Source of the DNA: Incurvaria masculella
Taxonomy: Eukaryota > Arthropoda > Insecta > Lepidoptera > Incurvariidae
Direction of reading: 5' to 3'
DNA length: 64,000 nt
Assembly (NCBI GenBank): GCA_946894095.1
Contig: OX335659.1
Location: 3,851,501-3,915,500, forward strand
Shown here: positions 57,201 to 64,000 of the stretch, piece by piece
How positions within the stretch are numbered: position 1 is the stretch's first letter
Layout: each line of letters begins with the position of its first letter
Program-made: the position numbers and the translations under genes
Notes under the pieces: generated by a model
Databases searched by the model: none
Seen by the model: the letters and a program-made list of their open reading frames with translations, nothing else
Told to the model about the DNA's origin: nothing

Positions 57201-60200
57201 AATTAAATGAAAATAATAAAATTGTAAGTCGAATCAAATTTACTGAGCACGTCCGGTACGATAAGTTTCAACTGAATCTGAAAAAAGTACTGTGTATGTA
57301 TTTCTATTGTTCTTTGTCCTTCGCCTTAATCTGTTCTACCAAGGAATTGTTTGGCAGTAGCATTGAGATCGTAAGTATTTCATAATTGTTGATGGAAAAA
57401 TATGTTATGTTAATCCGTAAAGTTTCTTTGCATGTTCTTCGTTACTGGGTTGATCGAATCCGCGGATCTTTGTGACGTAACTGAGTGTAGTTTGACTACC
57501 AAAAAGCTTAAAAAAATTAAATGAAAACACAATACTTTCTCCAGTTGCGAGAAGTTGTATATTTTTTCAAGCTGTTATGGGTTCTAAGGAGTAGCTGCCA
57601 GACTTCAACAAATTAATGAATGAATGATTAACTTCTTTCCTTATAATGCATCTTATTTGTCATGGCAGATGGGCGCTGCCTGCACAAATGTCGCAGGCGG
57701 GCTTCTACCACCAGCCGTCATCGACGGGCGACGACCGCGCCGTCTGCTTCACGTGCCTCGTGTGCCTCGTCTGCTGGGAGAAGCTAGACGAGCCGTGGCT
57801 GGAGCACGAGCGGCACTCGCCCAACTGTCCGCTCGTGCGCGGCGAGTACACGAACAACGTGCCCATCTCTGTGAGTCGTTTCTCCTCTGTAGGTGTCAGT
57901 AGTCTGTGTGAGATCTACCGCCAGCCGTCGTCGACGAGCGCTGTCTGCTTCACGTGCCTCGTGTGCCTCATCTGCTGGGAGAAGCTGGACGAGCCGTGGC
58001 TGGAGCACGAGCGGCACTCGCCCAACTGTCCGCTCGTGCGCGGCGAGTACACGAACAACGTGCCCATCTCTGTGAGTCGTTTCTCCTCTGCAGGTGTCAG
58101 TAGTCTGTGTGAGATCTACCGCCAGCCGTCGTCGACGAGCGCTATCTGCTTCACGTGGCTCGTGTGCCTCATCTGCTGGGAGAAGCTGGACGAGCCGTGG
58201 CTGGAGCACAAGCGGCACTCGCCCAAGTGTCCGCTCGTGCGCGGCGAGTACACGAACGACGTGCCCATCTCCGTGAGTCGTTGCTCCTCTGTAGCTGTCA
58301 GTAGTCGGTGTGACATCTACCACCAACCGTCGTCGAGAACCGCGCCATCTGCTTCACCTTCCTCGTGTTCACACTCGCACAACTGTCCGCTCGTGCGCGA
58401 TTGACCAAATTTAATCATAACATAGCTGCTTGCTTATCAATAAAGTAATAATAATAAATGCAAGGTAATGACAAATATCAATAGCCGATTATATGTAGAA
58501 AAATAATTTAAATGTATTATTATAATATTATATAATATATATAATATTTTCTTGTTCATGAAATTTTGGCATTTTCTGCAACTATTGGTATATCTCATCC
58601 ATTTCCAAAGTTTTATTAGAGAAATTTATTTATTGACATAAATAGCCAATTACTTAATTAATTATTTCCATCGAGTCAACCACAAAAATCCCAGCTTGGT
58701 TAAAGTCCGCCAATTTTTTCTCGAGAATGACTCTCAAGAAAAATTTTGCGGACTTACCCTTATATAGTAGATACAACGTGGCTTGAGTTTCCACCATTAA
58801 ACCCTCTTCCAATGCAGGTCGCTAATGCCACGAGCTGCGCGCTGCCCGAGAAGGGAGTGCAGTGCCTCTCGCAGGGCAACACTGGCAACCTGATCGCTGC
58901 CGCCACCGCCCCCGGCGTCATCACCATATGGAAGTTCGACTGCGGTCTCAAGAAGTCCAAGAGCATCATCGTATCGCCCTACGACTCCATATTCAGCGGC
59001 ATACTCTCCTCCGACATGAACAAAGTGTGGACTGACAGCTTCGAGAAGGACCTATGTGAGTTAGCGTTTTATTTATTTCCTGGCAATTTCTTATTTTTTA
59101 TTGCTGAATATATGCAGGGCCCTGCACCTAAAGGGAGATCGCAAGCAGGAAATTGGTAGATGACCACAACACCCCCCTACATGCATGTTTATTCCTTATA
59201 ATAGTATACACCTCGCACCACCACAACGTTATCTCTACAGTACGCGCCAGACTTGTATGTGCCTCCGGTATACAAAAAAATATCTTGAAACAAGTGCATA
59301 GAATAAACTTGCTAGCTTTAGATGCATACAAATGTTTGGCGTGAAATGCTCATAGTCTGGCCTTGTTCATATAATGAAAATTCTTACTTTATATTTTTGG
59401 TTTTTTTTTTCAGATATGTACGACTTGAACATAACGGCTATTTCATTCATAGGCTTAGTGCCCGAAGAGACATTCCCACAGCCACCGCCTTCTGGAGAGG
59501 ATGGCGACAAGGAAAACGTTAGCACCAAAGAGAGACCTAAGCCGGCCCTAATATGTGCAGTCTTCATCACCAGGACAGAAAATACGCAGTCTAACCCCTC
59601 TATTCAGGAAGACAACACATCCGAGAAGAATCTATTCAACGCCGGCTCGGAGAGTCCCTCCAACGAATACATTAAAGCCATGAACGACCAAAATGAAGGA
59701 AGAAACAAGAATAAATCTCTCTTCCTCTTGACATATGATATACACGGCTCGGCCGCAGCTTCCACCATGACCGTGGTGCAAGGCTCCAGCGTGGGAACAG
59801 GTTCCAAGCCGGGAGGCAGCAAGAAAGTCACCTCAGCGGTCATGAGACCCGATGACTCCAATATTTACGATGAAATATTCTTCCAATACTCGGACGAAGA
59901 CGGTGACATGCCGCCCTGCACAGGAGGGCTCATGGACGAACAGATCAACATGATCAATTTAGCTTCGTCCAGCAAGGACATAGCGTCTAAAATCTGGGAG
60001 CCTAAAAAAATCATAGTGACCAAACATATAAAAATGAATCCAAACAAATTTTTCCCACTCCTTTACCCCTCCAATTCAAACTCCAGCATTGAGCATCCGA
60101 TCGCTCTGCTGCCGGAGCTGCCCGAAGGAATGACGGAGAGCATGCAGAGCTTTGTCGGACAACTCTCCAACTTGAAAAACTGGAAGGGAAAGGATTCGGG

Positions 60201-63200
60201 CGGCTCCAACACCGGAACCAAGGTGACGGACCAAACTGATTCTGCAGTTCTACACTCGGCCGATGGAATACATTACATTAACATGAACGGCCCCTTGGAG
60301 ATATCCGACCTCAAGTGGTACGAGAGCGGCAGTCCCGAGATGAAAATGAAGGCCTCTTACGGAAAGACAGGAACACAAACGAGCGGTTTCATCAATGGTA
60401 ACAGCGAAGGTTTCGACAGTGACACTGCTGAAGAACCGGTCCAGATCTGTTACGCCATCCAGTGCCTAAGTCTGCCGAATAAACTGACTCTGAAAGATGA
60501 ATCGCAAGTAACACACCTCGTACCCACCGATGACGGTAACCACTTGCTAGTAGTCGTATCGACTCTTGATCTGGATGAAAACCGATTGAAAACATATGAT
60601 TCCGATGAGGAAAATGCGATTGACATGGAAGAGATCTATCTGTACATGAATGGAAAGACGAACGAACCTACAGGGGAGCCTGCGGCGCAGATAACCGATG
60701 CTAATGCTTATCTCCTGCTTTACAAAGTCAACGATCAGACCTCGACATTGACTTTAGACGAAACTCCAGTAGCGTTGAAAGAGCTACTTCCAGGGACCGC
60801 CCCCGTTGATCTCTGTATGTTACCAGCAGGGAAGAACGACCAACCATCAGTAGCGGTGGTAGGCAGTGATGGAGTTCTGAGACTGTATTCCTTGCCCGAA
60901 CTCAACCAAATCACAGAGAAGTCGGTTCCGCAATCGCCTTTCGTGTCCGTCACATACTGCACCAGTGTGGAGAGACTGAGCGTTTGTACAAAGGCTGGAA
61001 CACTACATTTCTATGCACTGACCGATGGTGACAGTGACTCTGGAGAAGATACTGATGAAGACGAGCTCTCCAACTTGGATCTCGAGATGTTGCAAAAGGC
61101 TCCGCCGACCGACGGCACTCCGGCAGATGCTTTAGCTCCTATTTTAATAGCGAACAAGCCACGCTTAGATCAAACGGATCTAGATAATCTTATTGCATTA
61201 ACGGGTATGCACGAAACGAATGCATCCGTTCCTTACACAGCCGATGTGCCTGGATTCTGGTGTGAGCTTTCGCCGGCTCAAAGACCGAGGTCCGATCACC
61301 AGAACAACAAAACTTGGAGGCTTCAAAACACAGCTTCTACTTGGGATGAACATATTTTGGAATTGACATTACCCCACAGTGTGAATTTGGCTCACATTGA
61401 ACTAGGCTTTACGCTGCATCCGTACCAGCCTACGCAGACCCCGCCACTAATCCAAGTGACACTTTTAAAGCAGAATCTCAATGGGATTGGTTACGAGAAG
61501 GATGCATCTTTCCATCCCCAAGTGGACTCTCCGGTGTTTTTTGAACTCAAGGATTCAAATGTAAATAATTGGGATGTATTATTGGAACGTCAAGATGACA
61601 ACATGGATCATTTGAGGGCGCATGATGCCGAAATAATCGCTGGGCCCCTTTTACTCACTTCAGGCTTGGATCTGACCCTCCAGTCCGGAACACTCACTTT
61701 GACTAGCCCTCGTCTCTATCGAGCGAAAGGAAAAACTTTTCTAATACACATCAAGACACTGTTTGATCCAGCTAAGGACATGGGTAAGACACAAGGGGAA
61801 AAATACACAGATAGCGGTGCCAAGAAGGCCGATTTCATCGGTTGCGATTGGTTGCACCAGATATCGATAACCGTACGGAGTAGCCCTCACACGGACATTC
61901 CTCAGGAGCGGCAGCAGCGGATCTCAATGTTGGAGTCTAACAACTTCCTGAGCAACTTGTTCATTCTGGCCACGGACTACAGCAAGGTCGATAGAATGAA
62001 ACAAGCGCTAGATCTGCTCACTTGGGTCATCTCCATCCGACTGCAGAGATTCCGCGTCGTCTCCGAGAAGGCCGGTCCAGTTAAGACTGAATCTGGCAAA
62101 GATGCACCCAATCCGGTTGAGGTGCAACAGCTGGAGTGCATAAAAATTGTGGAAAGGAACATCGAGTTGATGCTGCAGAACTGTATCCTCCGTATGAAGA
62201 GAAGTGTTGCAAAGAAATGTGTGAAAATTCTTCTCATCACAAGCGAGTAAGTTTTTCATATCGCTTACATTTTAACAACTTACTATTGAAGTCCTGTTTT
62301 AGGGGCAGTGGTCAATGAAATCAGTTTATGAAGTCACACTTTTGCAAATGATTAATCTTACTATCTTTTGGCTCTCAAAGATGTTTTTACTTATAATATC
62401 TTACTAATCGGTAAGTCCCTGACGCTTGCTAACAGCAGTGTTCCGGAAATTCTGATCTTAGATTTGTTTTATTTAACTGGACAGTGATGACTAATACTAC
62501 ACCTACTGTCAGGAAATAGGCCCCGCCCCATATGAGCACAGCTACATTGAACTGAATGGACAACACGGACTATTTTTAATAGACCCTTAAATCGTCTGTC
62601 CACTACAATGGGAAGGGGGCCTAAAATGTTTTTATAGACCCCAAACCATGGAACAGCCCACTTTATTGACGAAATGGACTTCATCCTCAAAAAGAGAAAG
62701 TAAGTGGTGCATTAACAGTGAGGGGATTGAACCCACAACTTGAACTCAACATGAACTCCTCAGCAACGAGCCGCTGAAAATGTTTGTGTTCTCGATGGAG
62801 AAAGATAAAGATTGTATGTACTTTCTTCTTTATCTACATGGAGTAAATCCTGAAAATCTTGCAAAAATTAACAGAGGAGCGAAGAACATTCCGAAGCCGT
62901 GGGAGTGCACGTTCGAGAAGAGTCTGGCGGAGGCCGTGACGTACTGCGTGGGGCTGATGGGCGCGTGCAGCTCACCCGGCTCTATGTGCTGGCTGGCGCG
63001 GCTCGCAATGCACGCGGCGGGCGGCGAGGCGGGCTCCGCCGTCAACCTGCAGTGCCTCAAGCTGCTGGAGGCGCTCGCCGCCGAGGTGGAGTCGCGCGGC
63101 GACCGCTACCACAGCCTGCTGCAGGCCAGGTGCGTTATTAGACCTCTGTACGTCATCGTGTACGAAGAACATCCGAGCCGTGGGAGTGCACGGTCGAGGA

Positions 63201-64000
63201 GAGTCTATGACGTCATGGAGGCGAGGACGTGCTGTATGGGGTCGATGGGCGCGTGCAGCCTGTTTTATCAGCATTCGGAAATATGCAAGGTTTTACAACG
63301 AATGTCATGCCTTTTCCATTTTTCTGCCTCTTCAAAAACTGAACCCCATATTATAACAATTGAAATAATGAGGATGAGTGATCCATTTGTTTCTAAGTTT
63401 TATGCTGTTCCTGCCTGACCGTGGTGCATCAGAAGAATTGGGTGGTTGTTAGAATCATGTTTCTCGAAGTTGCGGGCTTAAACTTGAAATAATTAAGTGA
63501 ACTTTTAAATCAGTCCAACTCCTAATTATCGGCAGTTAAAAATACTGACCATTCCTGTTAGTTTCCATTATGTCGATATCGCATCTCCACTATACGGTCA
63601 AAATGTCCATATAATTGTACGGCAATCTGGCGGCGCATCTCAATCCACACAGTCGAAACATCGCCACTGCCCGCGAATGTGCTCTAAAATAGCGTTCATC
63701 AAGTCAGTTCCCACCCACACAGACCCTCCGATACGTCTGCGACTTTGTTTGCATGTGGCACGTGCGTTTGATTGATAGTTTTTGAAAATTGGAGACAGCG
63801 GGTCCCATAGGCGCGCTAGATGCCATATCTCCTTCCTTTTTATCTACGAGTGTAACGAATCCTATTGAATACCTCGTCTCGTCCGGCCCAGGTTCGGCCT
63901 GTACGGCCTCCCGATGGAGCGCAGCATCTTCGACGTGGAGGGCCCGGCGCTGGGCAAGTCCACGTCGACGACCGTCACGTACTCGAGCGTGCTCGTCGGC
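48062..64000 (+). CDS. Bruce: Bruce/BIRC6: giant BIR-containing E2/E3 ubiquitin ligase, N-terminal part
   Basis: Nine exons join in phase to 1465 codons and run off the window: 48062-48272, 50764-50945, 52437-52565, 55584-55819, 57669-57870, 58818-59055, 59414-62246, 62875-63129 and 63892-64000. In BIRC6 this region is an N-terminal propeller-like fold with one BIR domain, followed by long acidic and jelly-roll parts. The protein inhibits apoptosis by ubiquitinating caspases and IAP antagonists through a C-terminal UBC domain (outside the window). The BIR spans about residues 245-320, with zinc ligands Cys279, Cys282, His299 and Cys306 in CX2CX16HX6C spacing. Matching landmarks are MYAEAARRETF, QAGFYHQP, EHERHSPNCP and TWRLQN..STWDEH. 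The start ATG has A at -3 and G at +4 and opens MDEAGGGGGAGGG. Confidence 0.9.
48695..48785. repeat. Hairpin repeat, copy 2 (Bruce intron 1)
   Basis: Related to 45965-46045. CTTCCAAGCGCCAGCAGTGC pairs loosely with GGCCCTTGAAAGTGGAAGG. The rest of intron 1 (48273-50763) up to the MITE at 50132 is AT-rich. It has one LINE-tail-like scrap near 49510-49550 (CACTAGCAGCTTAAAGCTGA), repeated at about 53391-53415. Confidence 0.5.
50132..50655 (-). mobile_element. Family M MITE, degenerate, in Bruce intron 1
   Basis: It runs from CCTTCCCGCTCAACTCCCC to TAGTCCCGCCGGGAAGGATCACC. The body is shared with the other family M copies. Both terminal repeats have mutated and no TTAA remains. Confidence 0.7.
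50764..50945 (+). CDS. Bruce: Bruce exon 2
   Basis: Acceptor TTGGCTCGCAG. It codes QYGVLGVEYVPGADFVFFWD, RTDYNGVLLLHTALQLP and KLIKMELVLSE, matching the Q(Y)-x-V...DLNGILLLDTALQ order of BIRC6. Donor GTGCCC at 50946 (weak, but phase 0 fits). Confidence 0.85.
50963..51010 (+). pseudogene. Decayed copy of the exon 2 tail
   Basis: AGCTGCC...GCAGCCACACAAACTCATCGAGATG resembles the exon 2 end AGCTGCC...GCAGCCCGAGAAACTCATCAAGATG, offset 80 bp downstream. It is short, so chance is not excluded. Confidence 0.45.
51135..51772 (-). mobile_element. Older family M MITE, split by a younger one
   Basis: The left scrap TTAAGGTGGGCCTTCCCGC (51134-51152) and right part CTCCCCATACAAACGTGG... (51658-51772) are parts of one family M element. 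Related copies read CCCGCTCAACTCCCC where this one had CCCGCTTAACTCCCC. Confidence 0.75.
51153..51657 (-). mobile_element. Younger family M MITE nested at TTAA
   Basis: TTAA at 51153-51156, GGTGGCCCAACCCGCTCAAC at one end and GGGTTGGGCCGCC plus TTAA (51654-51657) at the other. It was inserted into another copy of its own family in Bruce intron 2. Confidence 0.85.
52040..52330 (+). pseudogene. LINE reverse-transcriptase thumb fragment (Bruce intron 2)
   Basis: The plus frame reads AVWQPYFIKDTTLLENVQRK, LPYEERLKALKLPTLQQRR and RGDVIEVYIMLTEKYN. The same block appears as VWSPYFKKDIDILEKVQRR and RGDLIETYKILTEHYD in the CR1/L2-like copy at 53390-55300. It is a fragment only. Confidence 0.75.
52437..52565 (+). 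CDS. Bruce: Bruce exon 3
   Basis: Acceptor GTTTTTCCAG. It codes AVLLYQCLQSIDVLSVEGLA and DVIRELKKAI...AQK, like the LLSACLEKVDISSTEG stretch of BIRC6. Donor GTATCG, phase 0 on both sides. Confidence 0.85.
52736..53345. repeat. Cluster of ATTATACG / CGTATAAT motifs in Bruce intron 3
   Basis: At least eleven copies of ATTATACG or its inverse occur, often as TTATACGTTGTGACTATTA or next to TGCATG. They are arranged in both orientations over ~600 bp. It may be a short-repeat MITE; a real function is not shown. Confidence 0.55.
53390..55300 (-). pseudogene. CR1/L2-like LINE, antisense in Bruce intron 3
   Basis: The minus strand carries an ordered reverse transcriptase. A linker (55295-54954) is followed by GPDEIPAIFLKEC, NYRPISL, DVIYLDYEKAFDRVP, SGVPQGSVIGP, FTLFADDTKFFG and the thumb with YAYQVWSPYFKKD and NRVVDTWNKLPEEV, ending at 53470. 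Frameshifts near 54930, 54640 and 54150 and a missing endonuclease make it dead. The catalytic FADD is intact. The longest open pieces are 53470-54207 and 54102-54611. Confidence 0.85.
55381..55404. repeat. 24-bp perfect palindrome
   Basis: TTACGGAACTTC followed by its exact inverse GAAGTTCCGTAA. It is in intron 3, just upstream of exon 4. Confidence 0.8.
55584..55819 (+). CDS. Bruce: Bruce exon 4 (start of BIR)
   Basis: Acceptor CGCACGCAG. It codes WSTVCLTLPHTALRLVAHG, VVNELKSQNRRVPALAIAS and MYAEAARRETFKRWPHMDY, the lead-in to the BIR fold. Donor GTGAGG at 55820, phase 2. Confidence 0.9.
55855..56036. mobile_element. 182-bp MITE inserted in a SINE fragment (Bruce intron 4)
   Basis: Ends GGGTCGCCTTCATTAAATTC and the inverse GGGGACGCATCATAAAGTC, each followed by CCAAAAAGCAC. 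They are flanked by AATAC on both sides (55850-55854 and 56037-56041). Removing it restores the SINE string GGATGGCTAATACCACACAA. Confidence 0.75.
56450..56850 (-). mobile_element. tRNA-derived SINE (Bruce intron 4)
   Basis: ATGATATTAGCCCAATACACC, TTCCATGCCAGGACCTTCCC and GGGGACCTACACTGCC. A degenerate inverse B box lies near 56822 (GAGGATTTGAACTTA). Confidence 0.65.
57405..57515. repeat. CCGCGGATC-family repeat (Bruce intron 4)
   Basis: GGTTGATCGAATCCGCGGATC, GAGTGTAGTTTGACTACCA and AAAAAGCTTAAAAAAATTAAA. Third copy in the window. Confidence 0.6.
57669..57870 (+). CDS. Bruce: Bruce exon 5 (BIR zinc-binding core)
   Basis: Acceptor CATGGCAG. It codes WALPAQMSQAGFYHQPSSTG, DDRAVCFTCLVCLVCWEKLD and EPWLEHERHSPNCPLVRG to NNVPIS. 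All four zinc ligands are present. Donor GTGAGT at 57871, phase 0. Confidence 0.9.
57871..58403 (+). pseudogene. In-frame tandem partial copies of the BIR exon
   Basis: Units repeat every 201 bp (67 codons) and keep the frame of exon 5 open to a stop at 58402-58404. Copy 2 (to 58071) keeps CFTC...H...C but lacks the three codons of the GDDR area. Copy 3 (to 58272) has Trp in place of the second Cys (CFTW). Copy 4 is truncated and ends LVRD-stop. Each copy ends in a GTGAGT donor. If the donor at 58071 or 58272 were used, 67 or 134 residues would be added in frame. Confidence 0.8.
58405..58817. other. Bruce intron 5, 3' part
   Basis: It is AT-rich and ends with CCTCTTCCAATGCAG. Nothing else is recognised. 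Confidence 0.4.
58818..59055 (+). CDS. Bruce: Bruce exon 6
   Basis: It codes VANATSCALPEKGVQCLSQG, NTGNLIAAATAPGVITIWKF (a WD-like blade, as in BIRC6) and NKVWTDSFEKDL. Donor GTGAGT at 59056, phase 1. Intron 6 (59056-59413) holds no feature. Confidence 0.9.
59414..62246 (+). CDS. Bruce: Bruce exon 7 (944 codons)
   Basis: Acceptor with a T10 tract and CAG at 59411-59413. It starts MYDLNITAISF (compare VSLDITALSI in BIRC6). The exon holds acidic low-complexity stretches (FQYSDEDGD, DSDSGEDTDEDELSN), PFVSVTYCTSVERLSVCTKA, then a galactose-binding-like region with TWRLQNTASTWDEHILELTL and HPYQPTQTPPLIQVTLLKQ. GPLLLTSGLDLTLQSGTLTL and GCDWLHQISITVRS follow. It ends KKCVKILLITS at donor GTAAGT 62247, phase 2. 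Antisense frames are shadows. Confidence 0.92.
62475..62775 (-). mobile_element. SINE (Bruce intron 7)
   Basis: AACTGGACAGTGATGACTAA, GCTACATTGAACTGAATGGA and TGAGGGGATTGAACCCACAAC (inverse B box) up to CAGCAACGAGCCGCTG. Degenerate. Confidence 0.65.
62875..63129 (+). CDS. Bruce: Bruce exon 8
   Basis: Acceptor AAAAATTAACAG. It codes GAKNIPKPWECTFEKSLAEA, YCVGLMGACSSPGSMCWLAR, NLQCLKLLEALAAEV and YHSLLQA. In BIRC6 the matching stretch ends MEALLQTRYGLY. Donor GTGCGT at 63130, phase 2 into exon 9. Confidence 0.85.
63161..63260 (+). pseudogene. Decayed copy of the start of exon 8
   Basis: CGAAGAACATCCGAGCCGTG, GGGAGTGCACGGTCGAGGAG and GGGGTCGATGGGCGCGTGCAG match exon 8 at offset 282 bp, but an in-frame TGA appears after GAGAGTCTA. 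It lies in intron 8 (63130-63891), which is otherwise featureless. Confidence 0.75.
63892..64000 (+). CDS. Bruce: Bruce exon 9, cut by the window end
   Basis: Acceptor TCCGGCCCAG. It codes FGLYGLPMERSIFDVEGPAL and TYSSVLVG, matching R(Y)GLYSSPFDPVLFDLE of BIRC6. It continues beyond 64000. Confidence 0.88.

Noticed and set aside
57893..58071. BIR exon copies as mutually exclusive alternative exons
   Set aside because: Using the AG at 57892 after exon 4 (phase 2) would leave the frame out of phase with exon 6, because the segment is 179 bp. Only read-through to a later donor keeps the frame.

Overview
The window looks like nuclear DNA of a moth or butterfly (Lepidoptera). It is AT-rich, its genes are split by introns, and its repeats are of types abundant in that order: tRNA-derived SINEs, a GGCCAAGTGCGAGTCGG-type element, RTE, CR1/L2 and jockey-like LINEs, Penelope-like elements and short TIR elements. 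The assignment rests on these repeats and on one insect-like conserved gene; the species cannot be named.

Two host genes are supported. (1) 36.55-40.56 kb, + strand: a four-exon gene with a TATA box, a signal peptide, an acidic Ala/Glu/Pro-rich region and a five-Cys C-terminal half (255 aa). I do not recognise its family. (2) 48.06 kb to the right edge, + strand: the first nine coding exons (1465 codons, cut by the window end) of the giant IAP-family E2/E3 ubiquitin ligase Bruce/BIRC6. The visible part has the N-terminal propeller-like region with the single BIR domain, then the long acidic/WD/jelly-roll region. The C-terminal UBC domain lies outside. All splice phases chain without a break.

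From 0 to 36 kb there is essentially no host coding sequence. It is a graveyard of transposable elements with a few GC-rich, non-repeat islands (3.35-3.78, 20.35-20.9, 22.35-22.68, 27.43-27.93, 31.99-32.34, 34.76-34.98 and 42.6-42.95 kb) that may be regulatory. The most striking object is an 8330-bp element at 4412-12741. It has ~600-bp inverted terminal repeats carrying internal subrepeats, and an 8-bp target duplication (GAGCTACC) inside a LINE whose sequence is continuous across the insertion. Its interior is almost wholly fragments of five other transposons. A second, 1.4-kb TIR element (17879-19276) sits in a copy of the same LINE family, and removing it restores that LINE's reading frame.

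The Bruce locus has its own oddity. The exon coding most of the BIR domain is followed by in-frame 201-bp tandem copies. The second copy keeps all four zinc ligands, the third has lost one and the fourth is truncated. Exons 2 and 8 are also followed by decayed partial copies of themselves. Introns hold TTAA-flanked MITEs (one nested in another), an antisense CR1/L2-like LINE, SINEs and a cluster of ATTATACG motifs. Other structures are a 76-bp minisatellite (about 13.7 copies, 29333-30372), a perfect 97-bp-arm palindrome at a LINE end (46656-46854), a perfect 86-bp inverted repeat next to a tRNA-like sequence (21502-21853), an LTR fragment with a tRNA-Trp primer-binding site (20011-20265) and a SINE with a 5S-rRNA-like head (1705-2072).
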